Of a stretch of 64,000 bases of DNA, positions 42,800 to 50,784 are shown piece by piece. Location of the stretch: contig NZ_CP038469.1 of the NCBI RefSeq assembly GCF_004684345.1, forward strand, positions 1,426,001-1,490,000, written 5' to 3'. Origin of the DNA: Citrobacter tructae (GTDB lineage: Bacteria > Pseudomonadota > Gammaproteobacteria > Enterobacterales > Enterobacteriaceae). The position numbers were made by a program, and so were the translations under genes. The notes below the pieces were generated by a model. It was not told where the DNA came from and ran no database searches. It saw nothing but the letters and a program-made list of their open reading frames with translations. The stretch's first letter is position 1. The number at the start of each line of letters is the position of its first letter.

Positions 42800-44059
42800 G
42801 TGGCAAATGCAAACAAACTCACGTTGTTCATCGTGGTCTTTATGCTGGCGGGGATCCTGTCAGGCGCAGTGATCCACTCCTGGGCCTCACCGGGTGTGGT
42901 GACCGCCTGGGCTGATAATATTACGCTGCTCACCGACATTTTCTTGCGGTTGATTAAAATGGTTATTGCGCCGTTAGTCTTCAGTACGCTGACCGTCGGC
43001 ATTATGCGACTGGGAGAGACATCTACCATTGGTCGCGTCGGGGGCAAAGCCATGCTCTGGTTTATCAGTTCATCCGTGCTGTCTATCCTGGTCGGTCTAT
43101 TCGTGGTCTCTCTTGAACAACCGGGTAGCGGTCTGAACCTGGCCATTCCTCTGGAAGCAACCGATACAGGCCTCGCCGTGAGCGGCATGAGCCTGAAAGG
43201 TTTCCTCACTCACACCATCCCGACCAGTATCGCCGAGGCGATGGCCAATAATGAGATCCTGCAAATCGTGGTGTTCTCAATGTTCTTCGGTATTGGCGGG
43301 GCCTCACTTGGTGAGAAATTTAACGCACCGCTGGTTGCCGCGCTGGATGTGGTCTCCCACATTATGCTGAAAGTAACCGGCTACGTGATGTATGTTGCGC
43401 CGCTGGCAATTTTTGCCGCTATCTCCTCCGTCATCGCCACCCAGGGCTTAGGGATCCTGCTCAACTATGCGTCTTTCATCGGCGGTTACTACGTTGCGAT
43501 TCTGCTGACCTGCCTGGTCCTGCTGGCGGTCGGTTATATCATGTTGAAAAAAGAAGTTTTCCGCCTGGTCAGCATGCTGAAAGATCCGGTGCTGGTGGCC
43601 TTCACCACCAGCAGCTCTGAAGCCGCCTATCCTAAAACGCTTGAGCAACTCACTAAATTTGGCTGCTCGCGCAACATCGTGTCGTTCGTGCTGCCAATTG
43701 GCTACTCATTTAACCTGGTCGGCTCGATGGTGTACTGCTCTTTTGCGTCGATGTTTATTGCGCAGGCCTATAACATTCACCTTTCCTTCGCAGAAATCAC
43801 CGTCCTGATGCTGACGTTAATGCTGGCGTCAAAAGGGATTGCCGGCGTACCACGTTCAGCGCTGGTGGTGCTGGCGGCAACGATTCCGAGCTTTAATATT
43901 CCGGTCGCCGGTATTCTGTTATTGATGGGTATCGACCACTTCCTGGATATGGGCCGCTCAGCGATTAACGTATTGGGCAACGGGATCGCCACCGCGATGC
44001 TGGCACAGGATGAGGGTTTACTGGAGGAAGAACCAGAGCTGGTTGAAAGGGAAGCCTAA
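42800..44059 (+). CDS. DAACS-family symporter, predicted acidic amino acid uptake
   Basis: The 419-residue inner-membrane protein belongs to the dicarboxylate/amino acid:cation symporter (GltP/DctA/EAAT) family. Hairpin 1 serine motif SSSE is at 271-274, hairpin 2 AGVP at 348-351. TM8 reads GIDHFLDMGRSAIN: Asp383 and Arg386 align with the GltPh Asp394 and Arg397 that hold the amino and side-chain carboxyl groups of aspartate, which argues for aspartate/glutamate rather than plain dicarboxylate. The TM7 NMDGT motif is NLVGS (305-309), and the GltPh Asp405 position is Asn394, so two sodium-site acids are lost. GTG start after GAGGG. It is divergent from tar and interrupts the chemotaxis cluster. 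Confidence 0.85.
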   Translation: MANANKLTLFIVVFMLAGILSGAVIHSWASPGVVTAWADNITLLTDIFLRLIKMVIAPLVFSTLTVGIMRLGETSTIGRVGGKAMLWFISSSVLSILVGLFVVSLEQPGSGLNLAIPLEATDTGLAVSGMSLKGFLTHTIPTSIAEAMANNEILQIVVFSMFFGIGGASLGEKFNAPLVAALDVVSHIMLKVTGYVMYVAPLAIFAAISSVIATQGLGILLNYASFIGGYYVAILLTCLVLLAVGYIMLKKEVFRLVSMLKDPVLVAFTTSSSEAAYPKTLEQLTKFGCSRNIVSFVLPIGYSFNLVGSMVYCSFASMFIAQAYNIHLSFAEITVLMLTLMLASKGIAGVPRSALVVLAATIPSFNIPVAGILLLMGIDHFLDMGRSAINVLGNGIATAMLAQDEGLLEEEPELVEREA

Positions 44060-44070
44060 GAGGTAATAAT

Positions 44071-44126
44071 GCCGGATGGCGCGATGCTTATCCGGCCTAC
44101 AAAGCTCGTCGTTGTAGGCCGGAAGC
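44071..44126. repeat. REP/BIME element between symporter and cheW
   Basis: GCCGGATGGCGCGATGCTTA followed by TCCGGCCTAC is a classic REP (palindromic unit). The right half forms a perfect 11-bp inverted repeat with TGTAGGCCGGA (44113-44123). It lies between convergent genes and reaches the cheW stop. Confidence 0.8.
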
Positions 44127-44128
44127 GG

Positions 44129-44632
44129 TTAGGCTACGTGACTTGCCGCAATATCCAGCAATGCCATTTCGTCGCTGTTCAGCAGCTTTTCAATATTCAC
44201 CAGAATCAGCATCCGGTCACCCAGAGCGCCCAGCCCTGTCAAATATTCCGTTGACAGCGTGACCGCAAACTCCGGTGCCGGACGGATTTGATCGGTCGTC
44301 AGTGACAGCACATCTGACACACCATCAACCACAATACCCACCACGCGTTGACCCAAATTCAGCACAATCACCACGGTGTTCTCGTTGTAATCAACGTCGC
44401 TCTGACTGAATTTCACGCGCAGATCAACAATCGGCACAATCACACCGCGCAGGTTAGTCACCCCTTTAATAAAAGATGGCGTATTGGCGATGCGCGTCAC
44501 CTGATCATAACCACGGATTTCCTGCACTTTCAGGATATCGATGCCGTACTCTTCATCCCCCAGCGTAAACACGAGGAATTCCTGACCTGACGGTTCGCCG
44601 GCCAGTTTAGTTACATTACTCATACCGGTCAT
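44129..44632 (-). CDS. cheW: Chemotaxis adaptor CheW
   Basis: The 167-residue scaffold links receptors to CheA. It is a two-subdomain SH3-like beta-barrel; GQEFLVFTLGDEEYGIDILK and NLRGVIVPIVDLR are family motifs. Start ATG 44632 (MTGMSNVTKL) follows AGGGAA and equals E. coli CheW; an in-frame ATG at 44653 adds seven residues next to the cheA stop. It is the last gene of motABcheAW, and the REP element and the DAACS gene lie beyond it. Confidence 0.96.
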   Translation of the reverse strand: MTGMSNVTKLAGEPSGQEFLVFTLGDEEYGIDILKVQEIRGYDQVTRIANTPSFIKGVTNLRGVIVPIVDLRVKFSQSDVDYNENTVVIVLNLGQRVVGIVVDGVSDVLSLTTDQIRPAPEFAVTLSTEYLTGLGALGDRMLILVNIEKLLNSDEMALLDIAASHVA

Positions 44633-44653
44633 ATTATTCCCTTTCTCACTCAA

Positions 44654-46678
44654 TCAGGCGGCGGTGATCGCCACACGTTGTTCGCGGTTTAACCCCTGCA
44701 ATGCAGAAACATCGACAATCAGCGCGACGCTGCCGTCGCCGAGGATCGTTGCGGCAGAAATGCCTGGCACTTTGCGGTAATTGCTTTCCAGGTTTTTTAC
44801 CACCACCTGGTGTTGACCAATGAGTTGATCGACCAGCAGCGCATAGCGACGTCCCGCGCTTTGTAAAATCACCACGATGCCCTGAGTTGCTTCGGTTTTA
44901 GCGCCTTCAACCTCAAACACTTTCCACAACTCAACCAGCGGTAAATATTCACCACGTACTTCGAGCACGCGTTCTCCCCCGGCCAACGGATGGAGATCTT
45001 CTTCGCGAGGTTGCAGCGATTCCATCACCGCATTCAGCGGCAGAATGAATACCTCATCCGCCACACGAACGGACATACCGTCCAGAATCGCCAGCGTCAG
45101 CGGTAGCAAAATCCGGATAGTCGTGCCCTGTCCCTGTTTCGACTGGATCTCAACATGCCCGCCCATTTCCTGGATATTTCGCTTCACCACATCCATCCCG
45201 ACACCGCGACCGGAGACATCCGTCACCTGCTCGGCAGTCGAGAACCCCGGCGCGAAGATCAGCATGCCGACTTCATCATCGCTCATGTTTTCGTGGATAG
45301 GCATGCCCTGCGAGATGGCTTTGGCCAGGATGCGCTCGCGGTTCAGTCCCGCGCCGTCATCGGTGACTTCGATACAAATATTTCCGCCCTGATGCTCAGC
45401 GGACAACGTCAGGTTGCCGACCGGATTTTTCCCGGATTCGAGGCGTTTTTCCGGCAGTTCAATACCGTGGTCGAGGCTGTTGCGCACCAGGTGCGTCAGC
45501 GGATCGATAATGCGTTCAATCAGGCTTTTATCGAGTTCGGTGGAGCTACCAATTTGTGTCAGTTCAACGTGTTTTCCCAGTTTGCCCGCCAGATCGCGTA
45601 CCAGACGCGGGAAGCGACTGAAGACATACTCCATTGGCATCATACGAATCGACATCACCGATTCTTGTAAATCGCGGGCGTTACGTTGTAACTGACCCAT
45701 GCTGGTGATGAGATCCCCATGGTTTACCGGATCCAGTTCGTTAGAACGCTGGGCCAGCATCGACTGTGTGATCACCAGTTCACCGACCAGGTTAATCAGT
45801 TGATCGACCTTCTCAACCGCTACGCGAATACTCGTGGATTCGCTGGCCCGTGCGGGTTTTTCTCTCTCGACGCGCCCCTGCGGCGGCTCGCTGGCGGCGG
45901 CTTTAACCACCGGGATAACGGCAACCGGCTGCGGTTCTTCCACCACGGTCACCGCCTCAACGGGGGCAGAGGCGACGGTGGTAAACTCAATCTGGTCGGC
46001 TTCTATTACAAAGCAGAGTACCGCAATGATGTCATCTTCAGCGAGGTCACCCTCGATCGTTGCCGATAGCGTATCGCTACTTTTGACCACATCCGTTAAG
46101 GTCGCCAGGTTCCCCAGTTCTTCTTCCAGTAAATCCACTTCACCGGCCTTCAGACGCGAGAGGACAATTCGTTTTTTAACTTCGTCAGGGGTGGCAGTTT
46201 CCTGCGCAATCGTCTCTTCCTGCATCGTCGTGCCGTCAACAACGCTCAGTTTGGCAGGGTTGACGACCGCTGGTGCGGTTTCGCCTTTTGCTTCGAGCGC
46301 TAACTGTCGTAGCGCATGACAAATGTACTCAAAGCTGGCGGCATCCGGCTCTTCAGAGCTTTTATAGGCGTCGAGCTGTTCTTGCATAATATCTTTTGTT
46401 TCCAAAAACAGGTTGATAATGTCGGCATTGAGCTGCATCTCACCACGCCGCGCTTCATCCAGCAGGTTCTCCATTAAATGGGTCGTTTCCTGCAAAATAG
46501 TAAAGCCGAAGGTGCCCGCCCCGCCTTTAATCGAGTGCGCCGCACGAAAAATGGCATTCAGTTGCTCAGAATCTGGAGATTCAGGAACCAAATCAAGCAG
46601 GTGCTGCTCCATGTCAGCCAACAGTTCGTCAGCTTCATCAAAAAAGGTCTGATAAAAATCGCTAATATCCATGCTCAC
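44654..46678 (-). CDS. cheA: Chemotaxis sensor histidine kinase CheA
   Basis: The 674-residue kinase is about 20 residues longer than E. coli CheA (654), the extra length lying in the linkers around P2. P1 carries His48 in FRAAHSIKGGAGTFGF; P2 binds CheY/CheB; P3 dimerises (ESTSIRVAVEKVDQLINLVG); P4 is the ATPase (HLVRNSLDHGIELP, DDGAGLNRERI, GRGVGMDVVK); P5 is CheW-like. The GTG start at 46678 (VSMDISDFY) has GAGG at good spacing and mirrors the E. coli GTG. Its start lies just inside the 3' end of motB. Confidence 0.95.
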   Translation of the reverse strand: MSMDISDFYQTFFDEADELLADMEQHLLDLVPESPDSEQLNAIFRAAHSIKGGAGTFGFTILQETTHLMENLLDEARRGEMQLNADIINLFLETKDIMQEQLDAYKSSEEPDAASFEYICHALRQLALEAKGETAPAVVNPAKLSVVDGTTMQEETIAQETATPDEVKKRIVLSRLKAGEVDLLEEELGNLATLTDVVKSSDTLSATIEGDLAEDDIIAVLCFVIEADQIEFTTVASAPVEAVTVVEEPQPVAVIPVVKAAASEPPQGRVEREKPARASESTSIRVAVEKVDQLINLVGELVITQSMLAQRSNELDPVNHGDLITSMGQLQRNARDLQESVMSIRMMPMEYVFSRFPRLVRDLAGKLGKHVELTQIGSSTELDKSLIERIIDPLTHLVRNSLDHGIELPEKRLESGKNPVGNLTLSAEHQGGNICIEVTDDGAGLNRERILAKAISQGMPIHENMSDDEVGMLIFAPGFSTAEQVTDVSGRGVGMDVVKRNIQEMGGHVEIQSKQGQGTTIRILLPLTLAILDGMSVRVADEVFILPLNAVMESLQPREEDLHPLAGGERVLEVRGEYLPLVELWKVFEVEGAKTEATQGIVVILQSAGRRYALLVDQLIGQHQVVVKNLESNYRKVPGISAATILGDGSVALIVDVSALQGLNREQRVAITAA

Positions 46679-46682
46679 GCTA

Positions 46683-47612
46683 TCACCTCGGATTGGCTGG
46701 TGGCGATGTGGGAACGCTTGCCGGCGGAACAACCGCTGGCTGTTGTAAGACACTTACCGGCTCATTCTGGCTTTCAGCGTTTTCATGCAAAATGGCCTCT
46801 TCTGCTTGCTTATTCAGCACCAGCAGACTTATACGGCGGTTGATGGCGTCCTCAGGACCGCGATCGCTCAGACGCATCGTGGCGGCCATGCCTACCACCC
46901 GTAATACTTTTCCCGTGTCCAGACCACCGCTAACCAGTTCGCGGCGCGAGGCGTTGGCGCGGTCAGCCGACAATTCCCAGTTGCTATAGCCTTTCTCACC
47001 GTTGGCATAAGGATAATCATCCGTATGACCGGACAGGCTGATTCGGTTAGGGATGTCGTTCAAAACCGGCGCAATTGCCCGCAGGATATCGCGCATATAC
47101 GGTTCAACCTCGGCGCTCCCGGTCTTAAACATCGGGCGGTTCTGACTGTCGATAATCTGAATACGCAGCCCTTCCTGCACCAAATCAATCTTCAAATGCG
47201 GACGCAGCGCGCGCAGCTTAGGATCGGACTCAATAAGCTGGTCCAGGTCGCCGCGTAATTTACTCAGGCGACTTTGCTCCATGCGTTTTCTCAGCTCGTC
47301 GATATTCGGCTGCCGGTTCACTTCCCCTTGCTGTTGGGTGTAATCATCTCCCCCACCAGGGATCGGACTTTGGCTGTTTGAAATTCGATTTCCACCGGTG
47401 ACCGCGGTGGCCAGAGGCGTACGGAAATATTCGGCAATCTGGATCAGTTCTTTCGGGCTGGAAATGGAAATGAGCCACATCACCAGAAAGAAGGCCATCA
47501 TCGCAGTCATAAAGTCGGCGTAGGCAATTTTCCATGAACCATGCGCCCCACCACCGTGACTTTTATGTTTACGTCGTTTGACGACGATAATGGGATGGGC
47601 CTGATTTTTCAT
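46683..47612 (-). CDS. motB: Flagellar stator protein MotB
   Basis: The 309-residue stator subunit anchors the proton channel to peptidoglycan. A short cytosolic N-terminus precedes one transmembrane helix starting at the proton-carrying Asp33 (IAYADFMTAMMAFFLVMWL; Asp32 in E. coli, offset by one extra Gly). A plug region follows, and the OmpA-like domain has LSGHTDDYPYANGEKGYSNW (near 200). The start overlaps the motA stop (ATGA). Confidence 0.96.
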   Translation of the reverse strand: MKNQAHPIIVVKRRKHKSHGGGAHGSWKIAYADFMTAMMAFFLVMWLISISSPKELIQIAEYFRTPLATAVTGGNRISNSQSPIPGGGDDYTQQQGEVNRQPNIDELRKRMEQSRLSKLRGDLDQLIESDPKLRALRPHLKIDLVQEGLRIQIIDSQNRPMFKTGSAEVEPYMRDILRAIAPVLNDIPNRISLSGHTDDYPYANGEKGYSNWELSADRANASRRELVSGGLDTGKVLRVVGMAATMRLSDRGPEDAINRRISLLVLNKQAEEAILHENAESQNEPVSVLQQPAVVPPASVPTSPPANPR

Positions 47613-48496
47613 GCTTCCTCGGTCGTTTGCTGCGCAGTTGGGTTTCTCACCGCACGAACATGTTCTTCCAGTTCGATAAACGACGGACGTTCGCTGGAAT
47701 ACAGCGTCTTACGACCAAACTCGACGGCAATCGGCGGAGCGTAGCCATTCAGGTTGGAAAGCAGGGTTATCTTCACGCATTGCATCATTTTGGTTGTTTC
47801 AGCGCTTTTCTGACGCAAAACGCTGGCAAGAGGAGAAATGAATCCATAGGCCAATAAAATACCGAGAAATGTCCCCACCATCGCATGCGCAATCAGTGAA
47901 CCCAACTCAGCCGCCGGACGATCGGCGGAAGCCAGGGCGTGAACAACACCCATAACGGCCGCCACGATACCGAAAGCCGGTAATGAATCACCGACCATCG
48001 CCAGACTGTTGGCCGGGACTTCCGACTCACTCTCATGCGTTTCAATTTCTTCGTCCATCAGCGCTTCAATTTCAAACGTGTTCATGTTGCCGCTGATGAT
48101 CAGACGCAGATAATCGACAATAAAATCAAGCATCACGGCATCCGCAAGAATGCGTGGATAGCTGGCGAAGATTTCACTCTCTTTGGGATTTTCGATATCG
48201 CGTTCAAGCGAGAACATGCCCTGCTGACGTGACTTGGCCATCAGGCGATACAGCAGCGCCAGCAGATCCATATACATGGCTTTGGTGTATTTTGAACGAC
48301 GAAAGAGCATGGGGATCGCTTTCATCGTCCCCTTAATGGCTTTGCCGTTATTACCGACAATGAATGCCCCGATACCCGCGCCACCGATGATCACCAGCTC
48401 AGCCGGTTGATAGAGTGCCCCAAGGTGTCCGCCGGTCATCATATAGCCGCCGAAAACTGTACCAATAACAACCAGGTAACCTAATAAGATCAGCAC
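47609..48496 (-). CDS. motA: Flagellar stator protein MotA
   Basis: The 295-residue protein forms the proton channel with MotB. It has four transmembrane helices (LILLGYLVVIGTVFGGYMM and LVIIGGAGIGAFIVG first, then two near 170-225), and a large cytosolic loop with the Arg90/Glu98 torque region. I use GTG 48496, as in E. coli, since AAGGAT lies eight bases before it; TTG 48514 is in frame but lacks a site. I could not find a clear sigma-28 -10 element between the flhC terminator and this start. Confidence 0.94.
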   Translation of the reverse strand: MLILLGYLVVIGTVFGGYMMTGGHLGALYQPAELVIIGGAGIGAFIVGNNGKAIKGTMKAIPMLFRRSKYTKAMYMDLLALLYRLMAKSRQQGMFSLERDIENPKESEIFASYPRILADAVMLDFIVDYLRLIISGNMNTFEIEALMDEEIETHESESEVPANSLAMVGDSLPAFGIVAAVMGVVHALASADRPAAELGSLIAHAMVGTFLGILLAYGFISPLASVLRQKSAETTKMMQCVKITLLSNLNGYAPPIAVEFGRKTLYSSERPSFIELEEHVRAVRNPTAQQTTEEA

Positions 48497-48562
48497 GATA
48501 TCATCCTTACGCAATTGACTATGACAGGATGCGCAGTCGGGCAGTTAACTCAAAGGTCAGGA

Positions 48563-48596
48563 CAAAAAAAAGCAGCGGTAATCGCTTACCGCTGCT
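48563..48596 (-). terminator. Terminator after flhDC
   Basis: AGCAGCGGTAA (48571-48581) pairs perfectly with TTACCGCTGCT (48586-48596), four-base loop, followed on the minus strand by eight T. It separates flhDC from motABcheAW. Confidence 0.93.
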
Positions 48597-48621
48597 GGAG
48601 TGTCTATCCACACCGTATCAG

Positions 48622-49200
48622 TTAAACAGCCTGTTCGATCTGTTCATCCAGCAGTTGTGGAATAATATCGGCAGCATTCTGGGAAAGTTTACGTCTTTTT
48701 ACGGCGCGCGATGGCGGCTGACATAAACTGCAAGCAAAGCTGCCTGCGGGCTGGTGCGCGTGGGTAATAAAATTTCCGCCGCAGCAGTTGCAGGTAGACA
48801 GTTCTAACAATCCGCTGTCGACAAAACGGACAAGCGTCCACGCGCGGGTTAAAGCGAGTAGCGGCCCTTCAGCCGGTTGCGGACATTGTTCAAGATACAA
48901 ACGATACGCTTTAATAACGGCATCTACGCCGCTGCACAGGCCCGTTTTAAGAAGAAATTGCCATGCATTGCAAAACATAGAAGCATGAATATTTTGCTCC
49001 CACGTCATAAACCAATCGGTGGAAAAAGGAAGCATCCCTTTCGGCGGAGGACTACCGCGTAATTCTTTATACAGCTTGATGAGGCGACCACGGCTGAGTT
49101 GCGTTTCGCTTTCCAGCATTTGCAAACGGGCGCCCAGTGTGATTAATTCCATGGCTAACTGGATATCACGCGCTTCCTGAACGATGCTTTTTTCGCTCAT
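48622..49200 (-). CDS. flhC: Flagellar master regulator subunit FlhC
   Basis: The 192-residue FlhC forms FlhD4C2 with FlhD and activates class 2 flagellar promoters with sigma-70. The zinc cluster cysteines are visible in STCNCCGGNF (two used) and FACSLC near residues 137-160. Start ATG 49200 gives MSEKSIVQEARD and the E. coli length; ATG 49203 one codon upstream is possible. The flhD stop TGA overlaps this start region (TGATGATGAG). Confidence 0.95.
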   Translation of the reverse strand: MSEKSIVQEARDIQLAMELITLGARLQMLESETQLSRGRLIKLYKELRGSPPPKGMLPFSTDWFMTWEQNIHASMFCNAWQFLLKTGLCSGVDAVIKAYRLYLEQCPQPAEGPLLALTRAWTLVRFVDSGLLELSTCNCCGGNFITHAHQPAGSFACSLCQPPSRAVKRRKLSQNAADIIPQLLDEQIEQAV

Positions 49201-49202
49201 CA

Positions 49203-49544
49203 TCAAGCCCTTTTCTTACGCGCCGCATCATTGATGTCGCTTAACAGACGCGTTGAAAGCATGATACCTGTGTGAATTTGCTGAAGATCGTCGACGCGGG
49301 AGTCTTGCGTCAGGCGGGTAACCGTTTGATGATCGTCAAAACGGAAATGGCATACCAGTTGGTTTGTTTCCGCCAGTTTGACCATTTGAGGAAGGGTTAA
49401 TGTTCCCAACGTGTCCGCCATCTCTTCGCTGATACCAAGGCGAAACATCGCGGAAGCCTTGTCCTGAACGATTAGACGCTGTGCAAGCAATAAATATGAC
49501 AAATTTATGTCATAAATGTGTTTCAGCAACTCGGATGTATGCAT
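49203..49544 (-). CDS. flhD: Flagellar master regulator subunit FlhD
   Basis: The 113-residue protein is helical and contains the HTH-like region and the dimer cysteine (LVCHFRFDDHQTV, near 65). The C-terminal end is shorter than in E. coli (DINDAARKKRA against a few residues more). I use ATG 49544 (MHTSELLKHIYDINLSYLL); an ATG three codons upstream (49553) is also in frame. It is preceded by a leader of about 210 bases with stem-loops. Confidence 0.95.
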   Translation of the reverse strand: MHTSELLKHIYDINLSYLLLAQRLIVQDKASAMFRLGISEEMADTLGTLTLPQMVKLAETNQLVCHFRFDDHQTVTRLTQDSRVDDLQQIHTGIMLSTRLLSDINDAARKKRA

Positions 49545-49737
49545 TATTTGCATCCATAATAACCAACATTATTTTTATGCGGTAGAACCGCACCCCGTGA
49601 TGTCGCCGGGAAGGCCCGGTAAAAAAAAAGCAAAAGGTCAAATACATAGCAACGTTACGGCATTTACGCGTTGTGTAAACATCCCTTTTTAAGAAGGCCG
49701 CGTTCCTTACAAGCTCACATCAATTCTTACAAATGAC

Positions 49738-49751
49738 TAAGATTTTTCCTA
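49738..49751. promoter_or_regulatory. RcsB (RcsAB) box of flhDC
   Basis: TAAGATTTTTCCTA fits the RcsAB box consensus TAAGAATATTCCTA with two changes. It lies just downstream of the predicted start of transcription, as in E. coli flhDC, where RcsB represses motility. Confidence 0.8.
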
Positions 49752-49761
49752 ATTCGACGCA

Positions 49762-49790
49762 ACTCTACCCGCCGTCAGTTACACATACAA
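49762..49790 (-). promoter_or_regulatory. Candidate flhDC promoter
   Basis: On the minus strand TTGTAT (49790-49785), a 17-base spacer and TAGAGT (49767-49762). A start near 49755 puts the CRP site centre at about -71.5 and the RcsB box just after +1, the layout known from E. coli. Confidence 0.65.
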
Positions 49791-49818
49791 CGGAGCCATG
49801 CTGCGAATTTGAAGAATA

Positions 49819-49834
49819 TGTGATGTAGATCACA
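49819..49834. promoter_or_regulatory. CRP site upstream of flhDC
   Basis: TGTGATGTAGATCACA is TGTGA-N6-TCACA, a perfect CRP core. Its centre is about 71 bases upstream of the predicted flhDC start. Confidence 0.85.
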
Positions 49835-50338
49835 TAAATTGAATGAACGTTTAACATAAATCCATCAGCACCGCTTTTATTTTGATTGTTTTATGAGCAT
49901 CCGCTTTTGCTTTCGATTCCATGCCTGTGAATATTCTTGCATTAAAAGCGAATCGTCTTTTGTTTACAGCAGTTAATATCACACAAAGAAATAACGAGCT
50001 GGATCACAGATTTACAATAAACTGTCATTTAAATTTATCTCTTTAGAAACAACAATTTAAACATTCAGCTCAATTAATTAATACCGCGCCGTAACGATAT
50101 GCCAAATGTTAATTTTTGTTTATTTTTTATTAACACATTGTTTTCATTAGCCAGGAGTTTCACTTAAATCCGCTGAATGAATTTTCAGCTTATGTGATGT
50201 GATTATTCTATTTATAAGAATAATTAATGAATAATCATGATGACATTCACACTATTGCCGCATGAAACGTTGCAGTATGGTGGAACCTGGAGTAACGCTA
50301 AACTTCCTCTCATAATTCTTGTATTTAAGGAGCGAGTT

Positions 50339-50767
50339 ATGAGCTACACGCACATTCTTGTCGCGGTTGCCGCCACCCCCGAAAGCCACCAGCTGTTAGC
50401 AAAAGCCGTTTCTATCGCTCGTCCTGTCAACGCCCGTATTAGCCTGGTAACCCTGGTCTCGGATCCCGAGCTGTATAACCAGTTCGCGGCCCCCATGCTG
50501 GAGGACCTGCGTGATGTAATGCAAGAAGAGACGCAGAATTTTATCGACAAGCTCACCCATGAGGCGCAGTACCCCATTGAGCACACCTTTATTACCTATG
50601 GGGCACTCAACGAACATATTCTGGATATCTGCCGCAAACACGCCGTCGATCTCGTCATTTATGGCAACCATAACCACAGCTTCTTTTCGCGAGCATCCTG
50701 CTCCGCGAAAAGCGTTGTCAGCGCGAGTCAGGTCGATGTGTTACTGGTACCGCTGGCGGGTGATTAA
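50339..50767 (+). CDS. uspC: Universal stress protein UspC
   Basis: The 142-residue single Usp domain begins MSYTHILVAVAATPESHQLL and ends VDVLLVPLAGD, matching E. coli UspC (YecG). Usp proteins of this class support stress survival, and UspC in E. coli also affects motility and the KdpDE system. The start ATG 50339 has AAGGAG six bases upstream; an in-frame ATG at 50237 adds 34 unsupported residues. It is convergent with otsA. Confidence 0.94.
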   Translation: MSYTHILVAVAATPESHQLLAKAVSIARPVNARISLVTLVSDPELYNQFAAPMLEDLRDVMQEETQNFIDKLTHEAQYPIEHTFITYGALNEHILDICRKHAVDLVIYGNHNHSFFSRASCSAKSVVSASQVDVLLVPLAGD

Positions 50768-50784
50768 TAGCTATATACTCGCCG

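Larger units (their letters stand above)
49554..50338. other. flhDC-uspC divergent control region
   Basis: This 785-base AT-rich stretch holds no convincing gene. Nearest flhD is a leader of about 200 bases with stem-loops (GCGGT/ACCGC at 49579-49591; CCGG pairs at 49606-49620) and a run of nine A/T. Beyond it come the RcsB box, promoter and CRP site listed separately. From about 49850 to 50300 the DNA is strongly AT-rich, as expected for H-NS-bound control DNA. No insertion sequence is present, although this region is a common insertion site in E. coli. Confidence 0.7.

Noticed and set aside
48497..48562. Sigma-28 promoter for motA
   Set aside because: TAACTGCC and a weak CATA element are present, but the -10 match and spacing are too poor to call.
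49621..49629. Run of nine A in the flhD leader as a phase-variation tract
   Set aside because: It is outside any coding region and not within the promoter spacer, so length changes would not switch a gene on or off in an obvious way.
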